The notes under the pieces were generated by a model that did not search any database, had not been told where the DNA came from, and saw nothing but the letters and a program-made list of their open reading frames with translations. A DNA stretch of 64,000 bases, from assembly GCF_029581355.1 (NCBI RefSeq), contig NZ_CP120849.1, positions 1,830,501 through 1,894,500 on the forward strand, given 5' to 3'. Position 1 is the first letter of the stretch. Every line of letters begins with the position of its first letter. The position numbers were made by a program, and so were the translations under genes. This DNA comes from Parabacteroides chongii (GTDB taxonomy: Bacteria; Bacteroidota; Bacteroidia; Bacteroidales; Tannerellaceae). Shown here one piece after another: positions 17,793 through 26,388 of this stretch.

Positions 17793-18359
17793 ATGAAAAA
17801 CGTAGCAATTTTTGCCTCGGGATCGGGAACAAATGCCGAAAATATAGCCCGGTACTTCTCTAAAAGTGAAACTGTTAAAGTAGCAGTTGTTTTGTCCAAT
17901 AATAAAAATGTGGGCGTGCATGACCGTGTCAATAAATTGGGAATTCCTTCTTTTGTGTTTTCCCGCGACGAATTTGTGGAAGGAACGCCTATACTGGCGA
18001 AACTGGCAGAATATCAGATAGATTTGATAGTCCTGGCCGGTTTTATGAATAAGATATCGGATACATTGCTGAATGCCTATCCGGGTAAGATCATTAATAT
18101 CCATCCGGCTTTGTTGCCGAAACATGGCGGAAAGGGTATGTATGGCATGCATGTGCATGAGGCTGTCGTGGCTGCCGGAGAGAAGGAATCGGGCATTACA
18201 ATCCATTATATTAATGAGAATTACGACGAAGGCGATATCATTTTCCAGGCTACATGTGAAGTGTTGCCTGCCGATACTGCCGAAGAGGTCGCAACGAAAG
18301 TGCATGCGCTGGAATATGCGCATTATCCGCATGTGATAGAGGAAGTTTTGGGGAATTGA
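17793..18359 (+). CDS. purN: Phosphoribosylglycinamide formyltransferase
   Basis: GAR transformylase of 188 aa, transferring formyl from 10-formyl-THF in step three of purine synthesis. The N-terminal nucleotide loop is MKNVAIFASGSGTNAENI. The catalytic triad is visible: Asn102 and His104 in INIHPALLPKHGG and the Asp near 145 in YDEGDII. Length is normal for PurN. The stop codon lies inside the left arm of a long inverted repeat. Confidence 0.96.
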   Translation: MKNVAIFASGSGTNAENIARYFSKSETVKVAVVLSNNKNVGVHDRVNKLGIPSFVFSRDEFVEGTPILAKLAEYQIDLIVLAGFMNKISDTLLNAYPGKIINIHPALLPKHGGKGMYGMHVHEAVVAAGEKESGITIHYINENYDEGDIIFQATCEVLPADTAEEVATKVHALEYAHYPHVIEEVLGN

Positions 18360-18432
18360 AAATTGAAAATTGAGAATTGAAAATTAATACATGTATCCGT
18401 AATTTTCAATTCTCAATTTTCAATTTTCAATT
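18354..18432. repeat. Perfect 33-bp inverted repeat made of AATTGAAA-type units
   Basis: Left arm 18354-18386 and right arm 18400-18432 are exact reverse complements around a 13-nt loop. Each arm is built of three to four near-tandem 8-mers (AATTGAAA, AATTGAGA). The arms contain the stop codons of both convergent genes, purN and the TonB receptor. It would form a very stable bidirectional 3' hairpin, and is also the type of AT-rich intergenic palindrome that recurs in Bacteroidales genomes (recollection, not checked). Confidence 0.85.
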
Positions 18433-21244
18433 AGAACGACATATTCAGTTGCATCACGTAAGTACGCGGTGCGGAGACTAGCATCGGGCGTGTGCAGTAC
18501 TCTTTGTTGAACAGATTATTGATCATGAACTGGAACGATACGTCTTTGGTTATTTTCACGCCTGCACGCAGGTCGACAACACAATAGTCCGTATTCTTTT
18601 CTTTCCAGTACGTATTAAGCGTTTCCCCGCCGATATTTCCATACAGGAGCTGGCGGATATATTCCATGGCATCCGGCTGGTCTTTTTCGCGTTCGTCCAC
18701 CATCAGATAGTCGACAGCCAGCATTTTACTCTTCCAGGTAACGTTCATACCCAGGTTCAGACGTTTCCATTGCAGGTCGACAACACCTTTAACCGTATGT
18801 TTCTGACGGTATTTCAGATATTTGGAATCGTTGGATTTCTCTTTTGCACGGAGAGGATCGTTGTACTGGGCTTCGATTTCGTTCTTTTCCTTGTAATCGG
18901 CATCTTCCGGTTCGATGAAAACATATCCCAGGTTGTAGGACAGTTTGGTATCGGCATTGAAGTCATAGAAGCCGTTTGTACTTATCTCTGCCCCGTAGAT
19001 ACGTGCTTTGGAGACATTGTAGAACTGGGCACCTATACCCGGCATCTGACCCTGTGCAATGATTCCCAGGATTTCCTTCGTACTGTTGGCATAGGCATAT
19101 GAATTCGGATCGAAGAAGCCGAAGCGAAATTCGATCATGTCTGTATACTGCGTATAGAAACCGGCTACATCGAAGAACCCCATCAGGTTGCCGAATTTAT
19201 ATCCCTGTTTGATACCCAGTTCGGCATTCACTCCCTTCTCTGCTTTTACTTCATTATTCGGGAATACACCGACCCCGCCGATGTCCTTACGGGCATATTT
19301 CTCTGTCAGGGACGGATAACGGTAGCCTTGTCCGAAGCTGGCGCGGATAAAGCTGTAGTCTGCCAGCTGGTAATTCAGTCCGGCACGGAAGATCGGTTTT
19401 ACAGGTACTTTGGCTCCGAATATCTTTGTGTCGGCTTCACGCAGGAAGTCGTCGACGCGATAATATTCGGCACGCATCCCGGCAGATACACTCAGCCGGT
19501 CGAAAAAGCGTTGGTCATACTGGAAGAACATGGCGGCATTATCACTGTCATGGTTACCGGTCGTTACCGAAGTACTGCGCATGTGTTCGTAGGTGGCTCC
19601 GGCGGTGATCTGTGTACCGTTGTCCCATTTTTTGTTGAACTGATAATCGAGATAATAAGTATAGTTTTTGTCGATGCTGACCGGATCGGATTTCGGATTG
19701 ATCGCATTCGACAGCCACGGAACCAGGTCGGACGTACTGCTTGGAATGCCACGTTTCATTACCCATGAAAGCAGGTCGCAGTAATCGGCCGTAGTGGCAG
19801 TCGGGAAGATCTGACCCAGGATATTCGTCGTACCGTTCACCAATCCGTTCAGGTCGCCCTGTAAAGCCGGCTGGATGATCGGATAGAGCATGCTGTAATC
19901 GCCGTTCTGTACATTTTGTACGATCCCGGTGATGGCATTGACATCCGTCCCCATATTTCCGAGGATATCCGTAATGGAGGCATCGTTATTCGATCCGTCG
20001 GCAATATTGTCACCGCGATAATAGAAGCGGGCTTTGATTTTATGGGATGTATTGTTGTTCGGGTTCGTGAAATTGAAGAACGGATCGATATAGAATGTAT
20101 TTGCTTCACGTCCCATATTAGCGATAGGAGACGGTTCGTACACATCTTTCGGCGAACGCCACAGGAAGAAGTCGGCATACTTGTCGCTCATGTAGTTGAC
20201 ATTGAAACCGTAGTTGAGCAGATTGCCGTCATTCATCGGCTGGTGGTAAGTCAGGTTGCCTCCGGCACGGAAACGTTTGTTATATCCCTGCTTTTTATAT
20301 CCTTCATCGGTGAACATGTTTAATCCGGCGGAAAGGTCGAAGTTACCGACACGGCGGGCATGAGAGAAATCGACACCTTCATAAATCGGGTTACGGATAC
20401 CCGATAATACGTTTTTACGCAGGAATGGTTCTACCTCGTATTTGCCCTCTTTCCAGAAAGATTTGTCGCTCCATTGGTAGTCTTCGTTATCCGGATCGCC
20501 ATAGATACCCAGATAGGTACGTAAAGTCGTAACAGGCGTGAGACCCGGACGTTTTGTGCGGATATTGATTACTCCGTTGAGGGCGGACGATCCGTAAAGT
20601 ACGGACGAAGCACCTTTCATCACTTCCACCTGTTCGATATTTTCCAATGGTACAATGTTCCAGTTGATAATACCGGTTCCGGAAGTCAGTGCACTCATCC
20701 CGTCGATCAATACCATGCTTCGTGATCCGACACCATATGTCCAGCCGTTTCCTCCTCGGATAGAAGGCTGTTTGTCGTTGATGTCCACGCCGGGCATTGT
20801 GTTCAGTGTCGCACTCAGGTCGGTAGGAGCCTGCTTGGTGATATCTTCCGCTTTCAGCAAGTCCATAGATACCGTTACATTACTCAGTTTCTGTTCGAAA
20901 CGTCCGGCGCTGACTACTACGTCGCCCAGCAGATTGGCCTTGATATGCATAAATATATTTTGCGTCTTCGTTTCATTGCGGTTGATCACAACCGGAACCT
21001 GCTCATTTTCATAACCTATATAACTGAACAGCAGGTCCACGCCGCCTTCCGGCAGTCTGATCTCATAGGAGCCGTCGGCTTCCGAAATGGTTCCGTTTGT
21101 CTCGCCGCTGATTCTTTTATAGGTGATATTGACACCCGCCAGCGGCTCATTGTTCTCTTTATCGTACACGAATCCTTTCATGACCTGCCCGAAAGAGGGT
21201 AGAGTCAGGAGGGTCAGTAAAAATAATATAGTATATTTTTTCAT
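18431..21244 (-). CDS. TonB-dependent outer-membrane receptor with carboxypeptidase-like N-terminal domain
   Basis: Receptor of 937 aa with a signal peptide (MKKYTILFLLTLLTLPSFGQ). An N-terminal carboxypeptidase-D-regulatory-like domain follows (VYDKENNEPLAGVNITYK to YIGYENEQVPVVI), then a plug domain (NTMPGVDINDKQPSIRGG, VEVMKGASSVLYGSSALNGVINI) and a 22-strand barrel ending in the aromatic MQLNMSF. It lacks SusC-type length and has no SusD partner, which fits a siderophore, metal or cobalamin receptor rather than a glycan importer; the ligand is unknown. It lies 33 bp downstream of a lipoprotein gene on the same strand, probably one operon. Confidence 0.9.
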   Translation of the reverse strand: MKKYTILFLLTLLTLPSFGQVMKGFVYDKENNEPLAGVNITYKRISGETNGTISEADGSYEIRLPEGGVDLLFSYIGYENEQVPVVINRNETKTQNIFMHIKANLLGDVVVSAGRFEQKLSNVTVSMDLLKAEDITKQAPTDLSATLNTMPGVDINDKQPSIRGGNGWTYGVGSRSMVLIDGMSALTSGTGIINWNIVPLENIEQVEVMKGASSVLYGSSALNGVINIRTKRPGLTPVTTLRTYLGIYGDPDNEDYQWSDKSFWKEGKYEVEPFLRKNVLSGIRNPIYEGVDFSHARRVGNFDLSAGLNMFTDEGYKKQGYNKRFRAGGNLTYHQPMNDGNLLNYGFNVNYMSDKYADFFLWRSPKDVYEPSPIANMGREANTFYIDPFFNFTNPNNNTSHKIKARFYYRGDNIADGSNNDASITDILGNMGTDVNAITGIVQNVQNGDYSMLYPIIQPALQGDLNGLVNGTTNILGQIFPTATTADYCDLLSWVMKRGIPSSTSDLVPWLSNAINPKSDPVSIDKNYTYYLDYQFNKKWDNGTQITAGATYEHMRSTSVTTGNHDSDNAAMFFQYDQRFFDRLSVSAGMRAEYYRVDDFLREADTKIFGAKVPVKPIFRAGLNYQLADYSFIRASFGQGYRYPSLTEKYARKDIGGVGVFPNNEVKAEKGVNAELGIKQGYKFGNLMGFFDVAGFYTQYTDMIEFRFGFFDPNSYAYANSTKEILGIIAQGQMPGIGAQFYNVSKARIYGAEISTNGFYDFNADTKLSYNLGYVFIEPEDADYKEKNEIEAQYNDPLRAKEKSNDSKYLKYRQKHTVKGVVDLQWKRLNLGMNVTWKSKMLAVDYLMVDEREKDQPDAMEYIRQLLYGNIGGETLNTYWKEKNTDYCVVDLRAGVKITKDVSFQFMINNLFNKEYCTRPMLVSAPRTYVMQLNMSF

Positions 21245-21277
21245 GTTTGTACTCTTTATTTGTTGTTGTATCTCCTT

Positions 21278-22441
21278 TTATTTGGTCAGCATCATGCCCA
21301 TTTCCAGCGTCTTCGCTTGTTGCAGGCTATTGGCAAGCATATCCAGTAAAGGGCCTATCATCGATCCCATCGGGCCGTTGAGTATATCTTCCGGAAGCAG
21401 GTCTTTAACCAGTGATAATAAAGGGAGGAAAGCCGCCACTTCTTCTTTGTCGAGGAACAAAAAGATATCGCCTTTGTAAGCGATCAGTTTACCCATATTA
21501 TTATAGGGTGCTTCCGAGTTTTTGCGAATGTTCATCCGGATGCCTGTCGTGCTCCATTTGTTGAGTTGCTGGTAGACAGCGGCAATAACGGCAGTATCTA
21601 GACCACCGTCAGCTTTAGTTTTGTTCTGCTCGATCTGGTAAAGGATCATGTCAATATTGGGAATGATATATAGCTCCGAATCGTCTTTTACATAATAAGA
21701 TGCCAGGTTGATCGGAGAGGAGAGCCATTCACTGTCCTTCCTGTCGGGAGGTATGTTTATCAGGTCGCCGATTGCTTTGCCTTCCGGCATAGTTGCGTAG
21801 CGGGCTGTGATATTGCCGTCCGGATTGAAAGTGACTTCGTTGATGAACCAGGTAATCAGATTTCCGAGTATGGCTTCCAGTTGAGGGGCGGCCTGTCCCA
21901 GGATCAGATTGTCGGTTACCAGGTGGAAAGCATAGTGATAGCAGGTGTATTCTCCCTTTATCGGATCAGTCTCCGTCGTTACTGCAGTCTGTACCGGATG
22001 CCATTTCGCATTCGAAGTCAGTTGGTTGGAGGCGACTTTTACGTCTGTCAGGGCGAGTGTCATTTTTCCGGTTTCCACTTTTCCCTGGTAGGAAAATGCA
22101 GTTCCGTTGTTCCCTGTACTACTTCCTGAAAAGGAATATCCGTTCCCATCGGCGGAGATAGGAATATTTTCCAATACAGTAGCGGTTTCACCGGGGAGGA
22201 TGCCGTGCAGGGTGATGTTAGCTGTATTTCCGTTAACCTGTTTGAAGGTAACGTCCTTACCGATGAACTCACGTCCACTGTAAGTCAGGGTCAATGTGTT
22301 GTCACCCTCGGGTGTGCTCAACTTGTTGGAGTAGATTCCGCTGATTCCGGAACCATCCTGATCATCATTGTCATCGCAGGCAAACAACAAGGTGGCCATA
22401 CAAATGGCATAAAGAAAGTTGCGCAATAAATACTTGTTCAT
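21278..22441 (-). CDS. Lipoprotein of unknown function (DUF4925-like), partner of the TonB receptor
   Basis: Lipoprotein of 387 aa with lipobox LLFAC followed by an acidic run (DDNDDQDG), a pattern linked to surface export in Bacteroidetes. The N-terminal part is a beta-rich calycin-like domain beginning GIYSNKLSTPEGDNTLTLTYSG. The C-terminal half is helical with repeated hydrophobic segments (SLVKDLLPEDILNGPMGSMIGPLLDML). DUF4925 is my best recollection of the family. As the first gene of the receptor operon it may be a surface ligand-binding accessory of that receptor (inference). Confidence 0.7.
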   Translation of the reverse strand: MNKYLLRNFLYAICMATLLFACDDNDDQDGSGISGIYSNKLSTPEGDNTLTLTYSGREFIGKDVTFKQVNGNTANITLHGILPGETATVLENIPISADGNGYSFSGSSTGNNGTAFSYQGKVETGKMTLALTDVKVASNQLTSNAKWHPVQTAVTTETDPIKGEYTCYHYAFHLVTDNLILGQAAPQLEAILGNLITWFINEVTFNPDGNITARYATMPEGKAIGDLINIPPDRKDSEWLSSPINLASYYVKDDSELYIIPNIDMILYQIEQNKTKADGGLDTAVIAAVYQQLNKWSTTGIRMNIRKNSEAPYNNMGKLIAYKGDIFLFLDKEEVAAFLPLLSLVKDLLPEDILNGPMGSMIGPLLDMLANSLQQAKTLEMGMMLTK

Positions 22442-22471
22442 TTACTTTTCTTTTTATTGTTTATTTGATGT

Positions 22472-22496
22472 TACAAAGTACTGATATAACTTTGTA
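22472..22496. promoter_or_regulatory. Operator-like inverted repeat upstream of the lipoprotein/TonB operon
   Basis: Perfect 8-bp inverted repeat TACAAAGT / ACTTTGTA with a 9-bp spacer, 31-55 bp upstream of the lipoprotein ATG, within the only plausible promoter region. The half-site includes CTTTG, so it may partly be the -7 element itself. Confidence 0.45.
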
Positions 22497-22641
22497 CCAA
22501 ACAATAGCTATATTTCAGAATCAATATTCTATTATTAAGAATTGACTTTTATAGGGTGTGTAACTGCTTGTATATGAATATGCGGTAAAGAGAGATTATT
22601 AATAATGGAATATCGAATGTGAAAAATAGACATTGACGGAT

Positions 22642-22815
22642 ATGTTTATATATACGTTCTTTGTTCTCATTATGTTAATGAGTCTATTATTAGGATTTTT
22701 GGCCTTTTTGGTCCGGATGCTTTTTAAGCGGAAGGCCGCAGGTAAAAAGGTGAGCGAGGCATGTGAAGTAAAAGAACAGTGCCAGGAAAAAACTACGTAT
22801 AATAATATAGAGTAA
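22642..22815 (+). CDS. Small single-pass membrane protein
   Basis: Peptide of 57 aa, counting from the ATG at 22642 (a TTG lies three codons earlier). One hydrophobic helix (TFFVLIMLMSLLLGFLAFLV) is followed by a basic stretch MLFKRKAAGKK and a charged cytoplasmic tail. No family recognised. Its stop directly abuts the ATG of the glycosyltransferase, so the two are translationally linked and it may anchor or regulate that enzyme (inference). Confidence 0.6.
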   Translation: MFIYTFFVLIMLMSLLLGFLAFLVRMLFKRKAAGKKVSEACEVKEQCQEKTTYNNIE

Positions 22816-24054
22816 ATGAAAATACTACTTGTAACAAGAGGATCACAAGGTGACGTGCTGCCCTATCTGGCGGTGGCACGCGAGTTAGTCAAGCGCGGTC
22901 ATGAAGTAACAATGAATGTTCCCCAGGTCTTTGAGGAAATGGTCAGAAAATACCCGGTGAAGGTCGTTTTGCAGGATTTCGATAATATCGGCGGAATGAT
23001 GGCGGATGCAGCCGAGAACAAACAGAGCTTCAAAAGGATCGTGGAATGGACGCGTGATGCGATCGACAAACAGTTTGTGCAGGTGATCCCGCTCCTCGAA
23101 CAGAATGATGTTCTGGTGGCAGCCAATACGGAGTTTGCGGCGACCGGCATTGCCGAATATTGCAAGAAGCCTTTTGTGCGTACGGCTTTCGCTCCTTTCC
23201 TGCCGGGCACAAAGATGCCGCCTCCCGCTTTCCCGTACCCGAAGCCCAATCCGGTCATTACGCCAAAATTGCTTTGGCTGATGATGAACAAGGTTTCCAA
23301 CTATATGGTGAAAGATACGATCAACAAGAACCGGGTGAAATATGGCCTGTCACCGATCGATAACTTTGGTCAGGATGCGGCGAAGAATAGCGACAACTTC
23401 CTGCTGTACAGCCGTTACCTGGGACATACCGATCCGGTGTGGGACGAACGTTTCCGTTGGAATATCGGAGGCTATTGTTTTAATGATACGTTTGAATATG
23501 ACGAAGAGGCTTATCAGGAACTGATGGCATTTATCCAAAGAGACCGGACACCGGTCATCTTCTTTACCCTGGGCAGTTGCACATCGAATGACCGGGAGCG
23601 TTTTTGTGGCATGCTGGCGCGTATCAGTGACCGGAAAAAATACCGGTTGGTTGTCGGTTCCGGTTGGGCAAAGACAGGAGAAACCTTGCAGGGAAGCGAA
23701 CAACTGTACCTGATGAAGAAGCCGATCCCCCATCATCTTATTTTCCCTCACTGCGATGCCGTTATCCACCACGGAGGAAGCGGTACGACCCATAGTGTGG
23801 CGCGTGCAGGTGTTCCCCAGCTGATCACTCCTTTACTGCTTGACCAGCCTTATTGGGCGTATCGGGTACAAGTACTGGGATTAGGTCCGGAACGGGTGAA
23901 GATCGCCAAGGTGTCCGAGAATGAACTGGAACATAAAATAGCGGATTTGGTCGGTAACCCGGATTATAAAAAGAATGCAGCCGCAGTAAGTGAGCAGATC
24001 AAAAGTGAGAAGGGTATCGAAAACCTGTGCGATTATATTGAATCTTTAGGGTAA
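22816..24054 (+). CDS. GT1-family glycosyltransferase (UGT/sterol-glucosyltransferase-like)
   Basis: GT-B enzyme of 412 aa. The N-terminal Rossmann domain opens MKILLVTRGSQGDVLPYLAVA, typical of the macrolide/sterol UGT group. The C-terminal donor-binding domain has HHGGSGTTHSVARAGVPQLITPLLLDQPYWA, the bacterial form of the UDP-sugar signature. Such enzymes glycosylate lipids or small hydrophobic acceptors in the cytoplasm. With the adjacent membrane peptide, a membrane-lipid acceptor is plausible but unproven. Confidence 0.88.
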   Translation: MKILLVTRGSQGDVLPYLAVARELVKRGHEVTMNVPQVFEEMVRKYPVKVVLQDFDNIGGMMADAAENKQSFKRIVEWTRDAIDKQFVQVIPLLEQNDVLVAANTEFAATGIAEYCKKPFVRTAFAPFLPGTKMPPPAFPYPKPNPVITPKLLWLMMNKVSNYMVKDTINKNRVKYGLSPIDNFGQDAAKNSDNFLLYSRYLGHTDPVWDERFRWNIGGYCFNDTFEYDEEAYQELMAFIQRDRTPVIFFTLGSCTSNDRERFCGMLARISDRKKYRLVVGSGWAKTGETLQGSEQLYLMKKPIPHHLIFPHCDAVIHHGGSGTTHSVARAGVPQLITPLLLDQPYWAYRVQVLGLGPERVKIAKVSENELEHKIADLVGNPDYKKNAAAVSEQIKSEKGIENLCDYIESLG

Positions 24055-24126
24055 GATTGCAGGCTAAGAGAATTGTCTTTATTTTTGCTGTCGAATTATT
24101 CGGGTAAAAATTAAATTCCGGGAAAT

Positions 24127-25131
24127 ATGGGAATATCTCTTAAAGACATAGCTACTGCATTGAACGTCTCGAAAACAACCGTTTCATGGGTGTTGTCCGG
24201 ACGTGGAGATGAGAATAAGATCAGTATGGCTATGCAGAAAAAGATAAAAGACTATGCCCGTCAGCATAATTATCAGCCCAATTTATTGGCAAAGAGCCTG
24301 AATTCAGGGAAGACGAATACAATTGGGCTGATCATACCGACCATTGCGGATACTTTCTTTGCGCAGATAGCCCGTGAGATAGAACTGGAAGCCGAGAAGT
24401 TAGGATATACCGTTACTTTCTGCAGTTCGGAATCGGATCCGGTCCGTGAAAGCAAACTGATCCGGATGCTGAAAGCCAAGCAGGTGGACGGATTGGTCAT
24501 TGCTGTGACCGAGCATTCGAAGAAAGAGATTGAAAACCTGATGCAGGAGTCGTTCCCTTTCGTATTGATAGATCGCTACTTTCCGGATTTATCAACCAAT
24601 TATGTGATCATAAATAATGAAGACAGTGTCCGTTGTGTCATGGATCGACTGATCGCAAACGGAAAGAAAAAGATAGCATTCGTAACCACAGAAACACGCC
24701 TGGGAGTTATGCAACAGCGTTTTAAAGGCTATTTGAGTGCTTTGCAGGATGCCTCTATAGATACTGATCCGAGGTTGGTGCTGGATATTGAGTACGATGA
24801 ATATGAAAGTGATATAATCAAGAAACTGGATAAATTGTTTACAACATGTCCCGATGTGGACGGATTCTTTTTTGCCACTCACTTTTTGGCGTTGGAAGCA
24901 TTGCGTTATTTTTACAGACATTCGGTCGACATTACGGAAAAAGTAGGATTGGGATGTCTGCACAGAATGCCTTCCTTCAGCATCCTGGCTCCCGGAATGA
25001 TCGTGGTCGATCAACCGGTATCGATGATCGGGAAACGATCCGTGGATATTTTAATACAACATGTAAAAAATAAGGATATGCCCGTAGTCCGGACAGTCTT
25101 ACCTATAGCCTTAGATCGAATAGTAAGATAG
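24127..25131 (+). CDS. LacI-family transcriptional regulator
   Basis: Regulator of 334 aa. The N-terminal LacI helix-turn-helix reads SLKDIATALNVSKTTVSWVLSGRGD, with a hinge helix near NLLAKSLNSGKT. A periplasmic-binding-protein-like effector domain follows from TIGLIIPTIADTFFAQIARE. These proteins bind 16-20-bp palindromes with a central CG or CCGG and usually respond to a small ligand. It is followed in the same direction by a corrinoid methyltransferase operon with a matching palindrome in between. A short palindrome CGAATTATTCG at 24092-24102 lies in its own upstream region. Confidence 0.92.
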   Translation: MGISLKDIATALNVSKTTVSWVLSGRGDENKISMAMQKKIKDYARQHNYQPNLLAKSLNSGKTNTIGLIIPTIADTFFAQIAREIELEAEKLGYTVTFCSSESDPVRESKLIRMLKAKQVDGLVIAVTEHSKKEIENLMQESFPFVLIDRYFPDLSTNYVIINNEDSVRCVMDRLIANGKKKIAFVTTETRLGVMQQRFKGYLSALQDASIDTDPRLVLDIEYDEYESDIIKKLDKLFTTCPDVDGFFFATHFLALEALRYFYRHSVDITEKVGLGCLHRMPSFSILAPGMIVVDQPVSMIGKRSVDILIQHVKNKDMPVVRTVLPIALDRIVR

Positions 25132-25219
25132 TATAAGCAGATCGTAAGAATTGCTATTATTTATTTCCTCCAAGTTCTCGTCCTTTGGCAAATAATAAAA
25201 TCAGTGATCTTATATCTTT

Positions 25220-25239
25220 CTACTTGACCGGTAAAGTAG
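25220..25239. promoter_or_regulatory. Probable LacI-family operator of the corrinoid operon
   Basis: CTACTTGACCGGTAAAGTAG is a 20-bp palindrome with one mismatched pair, centred on CCGG, the classic LacI-family operator form. It lies about 75 bp upstream of the first corrinoid gene and directly after a -7-like TATCTTTC (25213-25220), so bound repressor would block initiation. Confidence 0.68.
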
Positions 25240-25312
25240 GGTGATTTGAAGATTAGACAGACCAGTTAATGGCTGTTTTATATTGTTGGCTTTAAAATTA
25301 AAGAATATTCAT

Positions 25313-26368
25313 ATGGACACATTTGAACCGGATTACAGGAATATATTGAAAGTCCTGTATAATCAACGGCCAGATTATTTGCCCTTGTACGAGCATAATA
25401 TAGATGCGCCTTTCATTTCCAAATGTACGGGAGAGGAGCTTTCGCTGGCTGCTTGTAAAAGTCAGTCCGACCTGGACTGTTACTTTGGGAAATATATCTC
25501 TTTTTGGAAGAAAAACACATACGATGCTTTCAGTTATGAAGCGGCTATTTGTGAGATACTTCCCGAACACGGTGCTATATTGGGAGGAAAGTTAGGTCCC
25601 ATTCAAACCCGTGATGACTTTAACAAATACCCTTTTGAAGATATACCGCGTATTTTCTGGGAAACCTATGAGCCTCGCCTGCAGTCTATCCGGCGGATGA
25701 TGCCGGCTGGAATGAAAGCGTACGGCGGTTGCGGTTATGGTATTTTTGAGACAGCACAGGATCTGGTAGGATATGAGAGCCTTTGTACGATGCAGTATCT
25801 CGATCCTGAATTATTTGCCGATTTGTTCCAAAAGATAGGCGAGTTGTATGAAACTCTCTGGAGCAGAATGGTCGACGAGTTTGACGACCTGTTTGTTTTT
25901 TACCGGATGGGAGATGATCTGGGACATCGCACCTCTACTATGCTTGAACCGGATACGATTCGTCACTTTATTCTTCCGCAACAGCAGAAAGTAATAGATA
26001 TCGTTCACAGGAAGAATAAGAAATTCCTTCTGCATTCCTGTGGTAATATCATGTCGATTATGCCTGATATTCTGAAAATGGGGATCGATGCAAAGCATTC
26101 CAATGAAGATCAGATATGTCTTTTTGATGTATGGATTGATAATTATGCCGACAAGATAGGTTTGTTTGGTGGTTTCGATATGAATTATCTGATACTGAAT
26201 CCGTATGACCAGGTGTATAATAAAGTCCTGGAAGAAGGCACCCGCTTTCGGGAAAAAGCGAATGGATATGGTTTGGGTTCAGGTAATTCTATTCCTGACT
26301 ATATGCAGGTGGAGGGCTTCTATGCAATGGTAGATGCTGTAAAAGAGATCAGAAGAAGAGAAAAATAA
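25313..26368 (+). CDS. UroD-superfamily corrinoid-dependent methyltransferase
   Basis: Protein of 351 aa of the uroporphyrinogen-decarboxylase superfamily (MtaA/MtbA/CmuA branch). The start is the ATG at 25313; the TTG at 25283 is less likely. It carries HSCGN at residues 241-245, the HxC part of the HxC...C zinc site that activates the methyl acceptor in MtaA-type enzymes. The usual third Cys near the C-terminus is not evident: the segment reads LGSGNSIPDYM (321-331). True heme-pathway UroD is unlikely, because a corrinoid protein and a second UroD-like protein follow in the operon. It probably moves a methyl group to or from the corrinoid protein; the substrate is unknown. Confidence 0.82.
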   Translation: MDTFEPDYRNILKVLYNQRPDYLPLYEHNIDAPFISKCTGEELSLAACKSQSDLDCYFGKYISFWKKNTYDAFSYEAAICEILPEHGAILGGKLGPIQTRDDFNKYPFEDIPRIFWETYEPRLQSIRRMMPAGMKAYGGCGYGIFETAQDLVGYESLCTMQYLDPELFADLFQKIGELYETLWSRMVDEFDDLFVFYRMGDDLGHRTSTMLEPDTIRHFILPQQQKVIDIVHRKNKKFLLHSCGNIMSIMPDILKMGIDAKHSNEDQICLFDVWIDNYADKIGLFGGFDMNYLILNPYDQVYNKVLEEGTRFREKANGYGLGSGNSIPDYMQVEGFYAMVDAVKEIRRREK

Positions 26369-26388
26369 ACATACTAAATTGATACATT

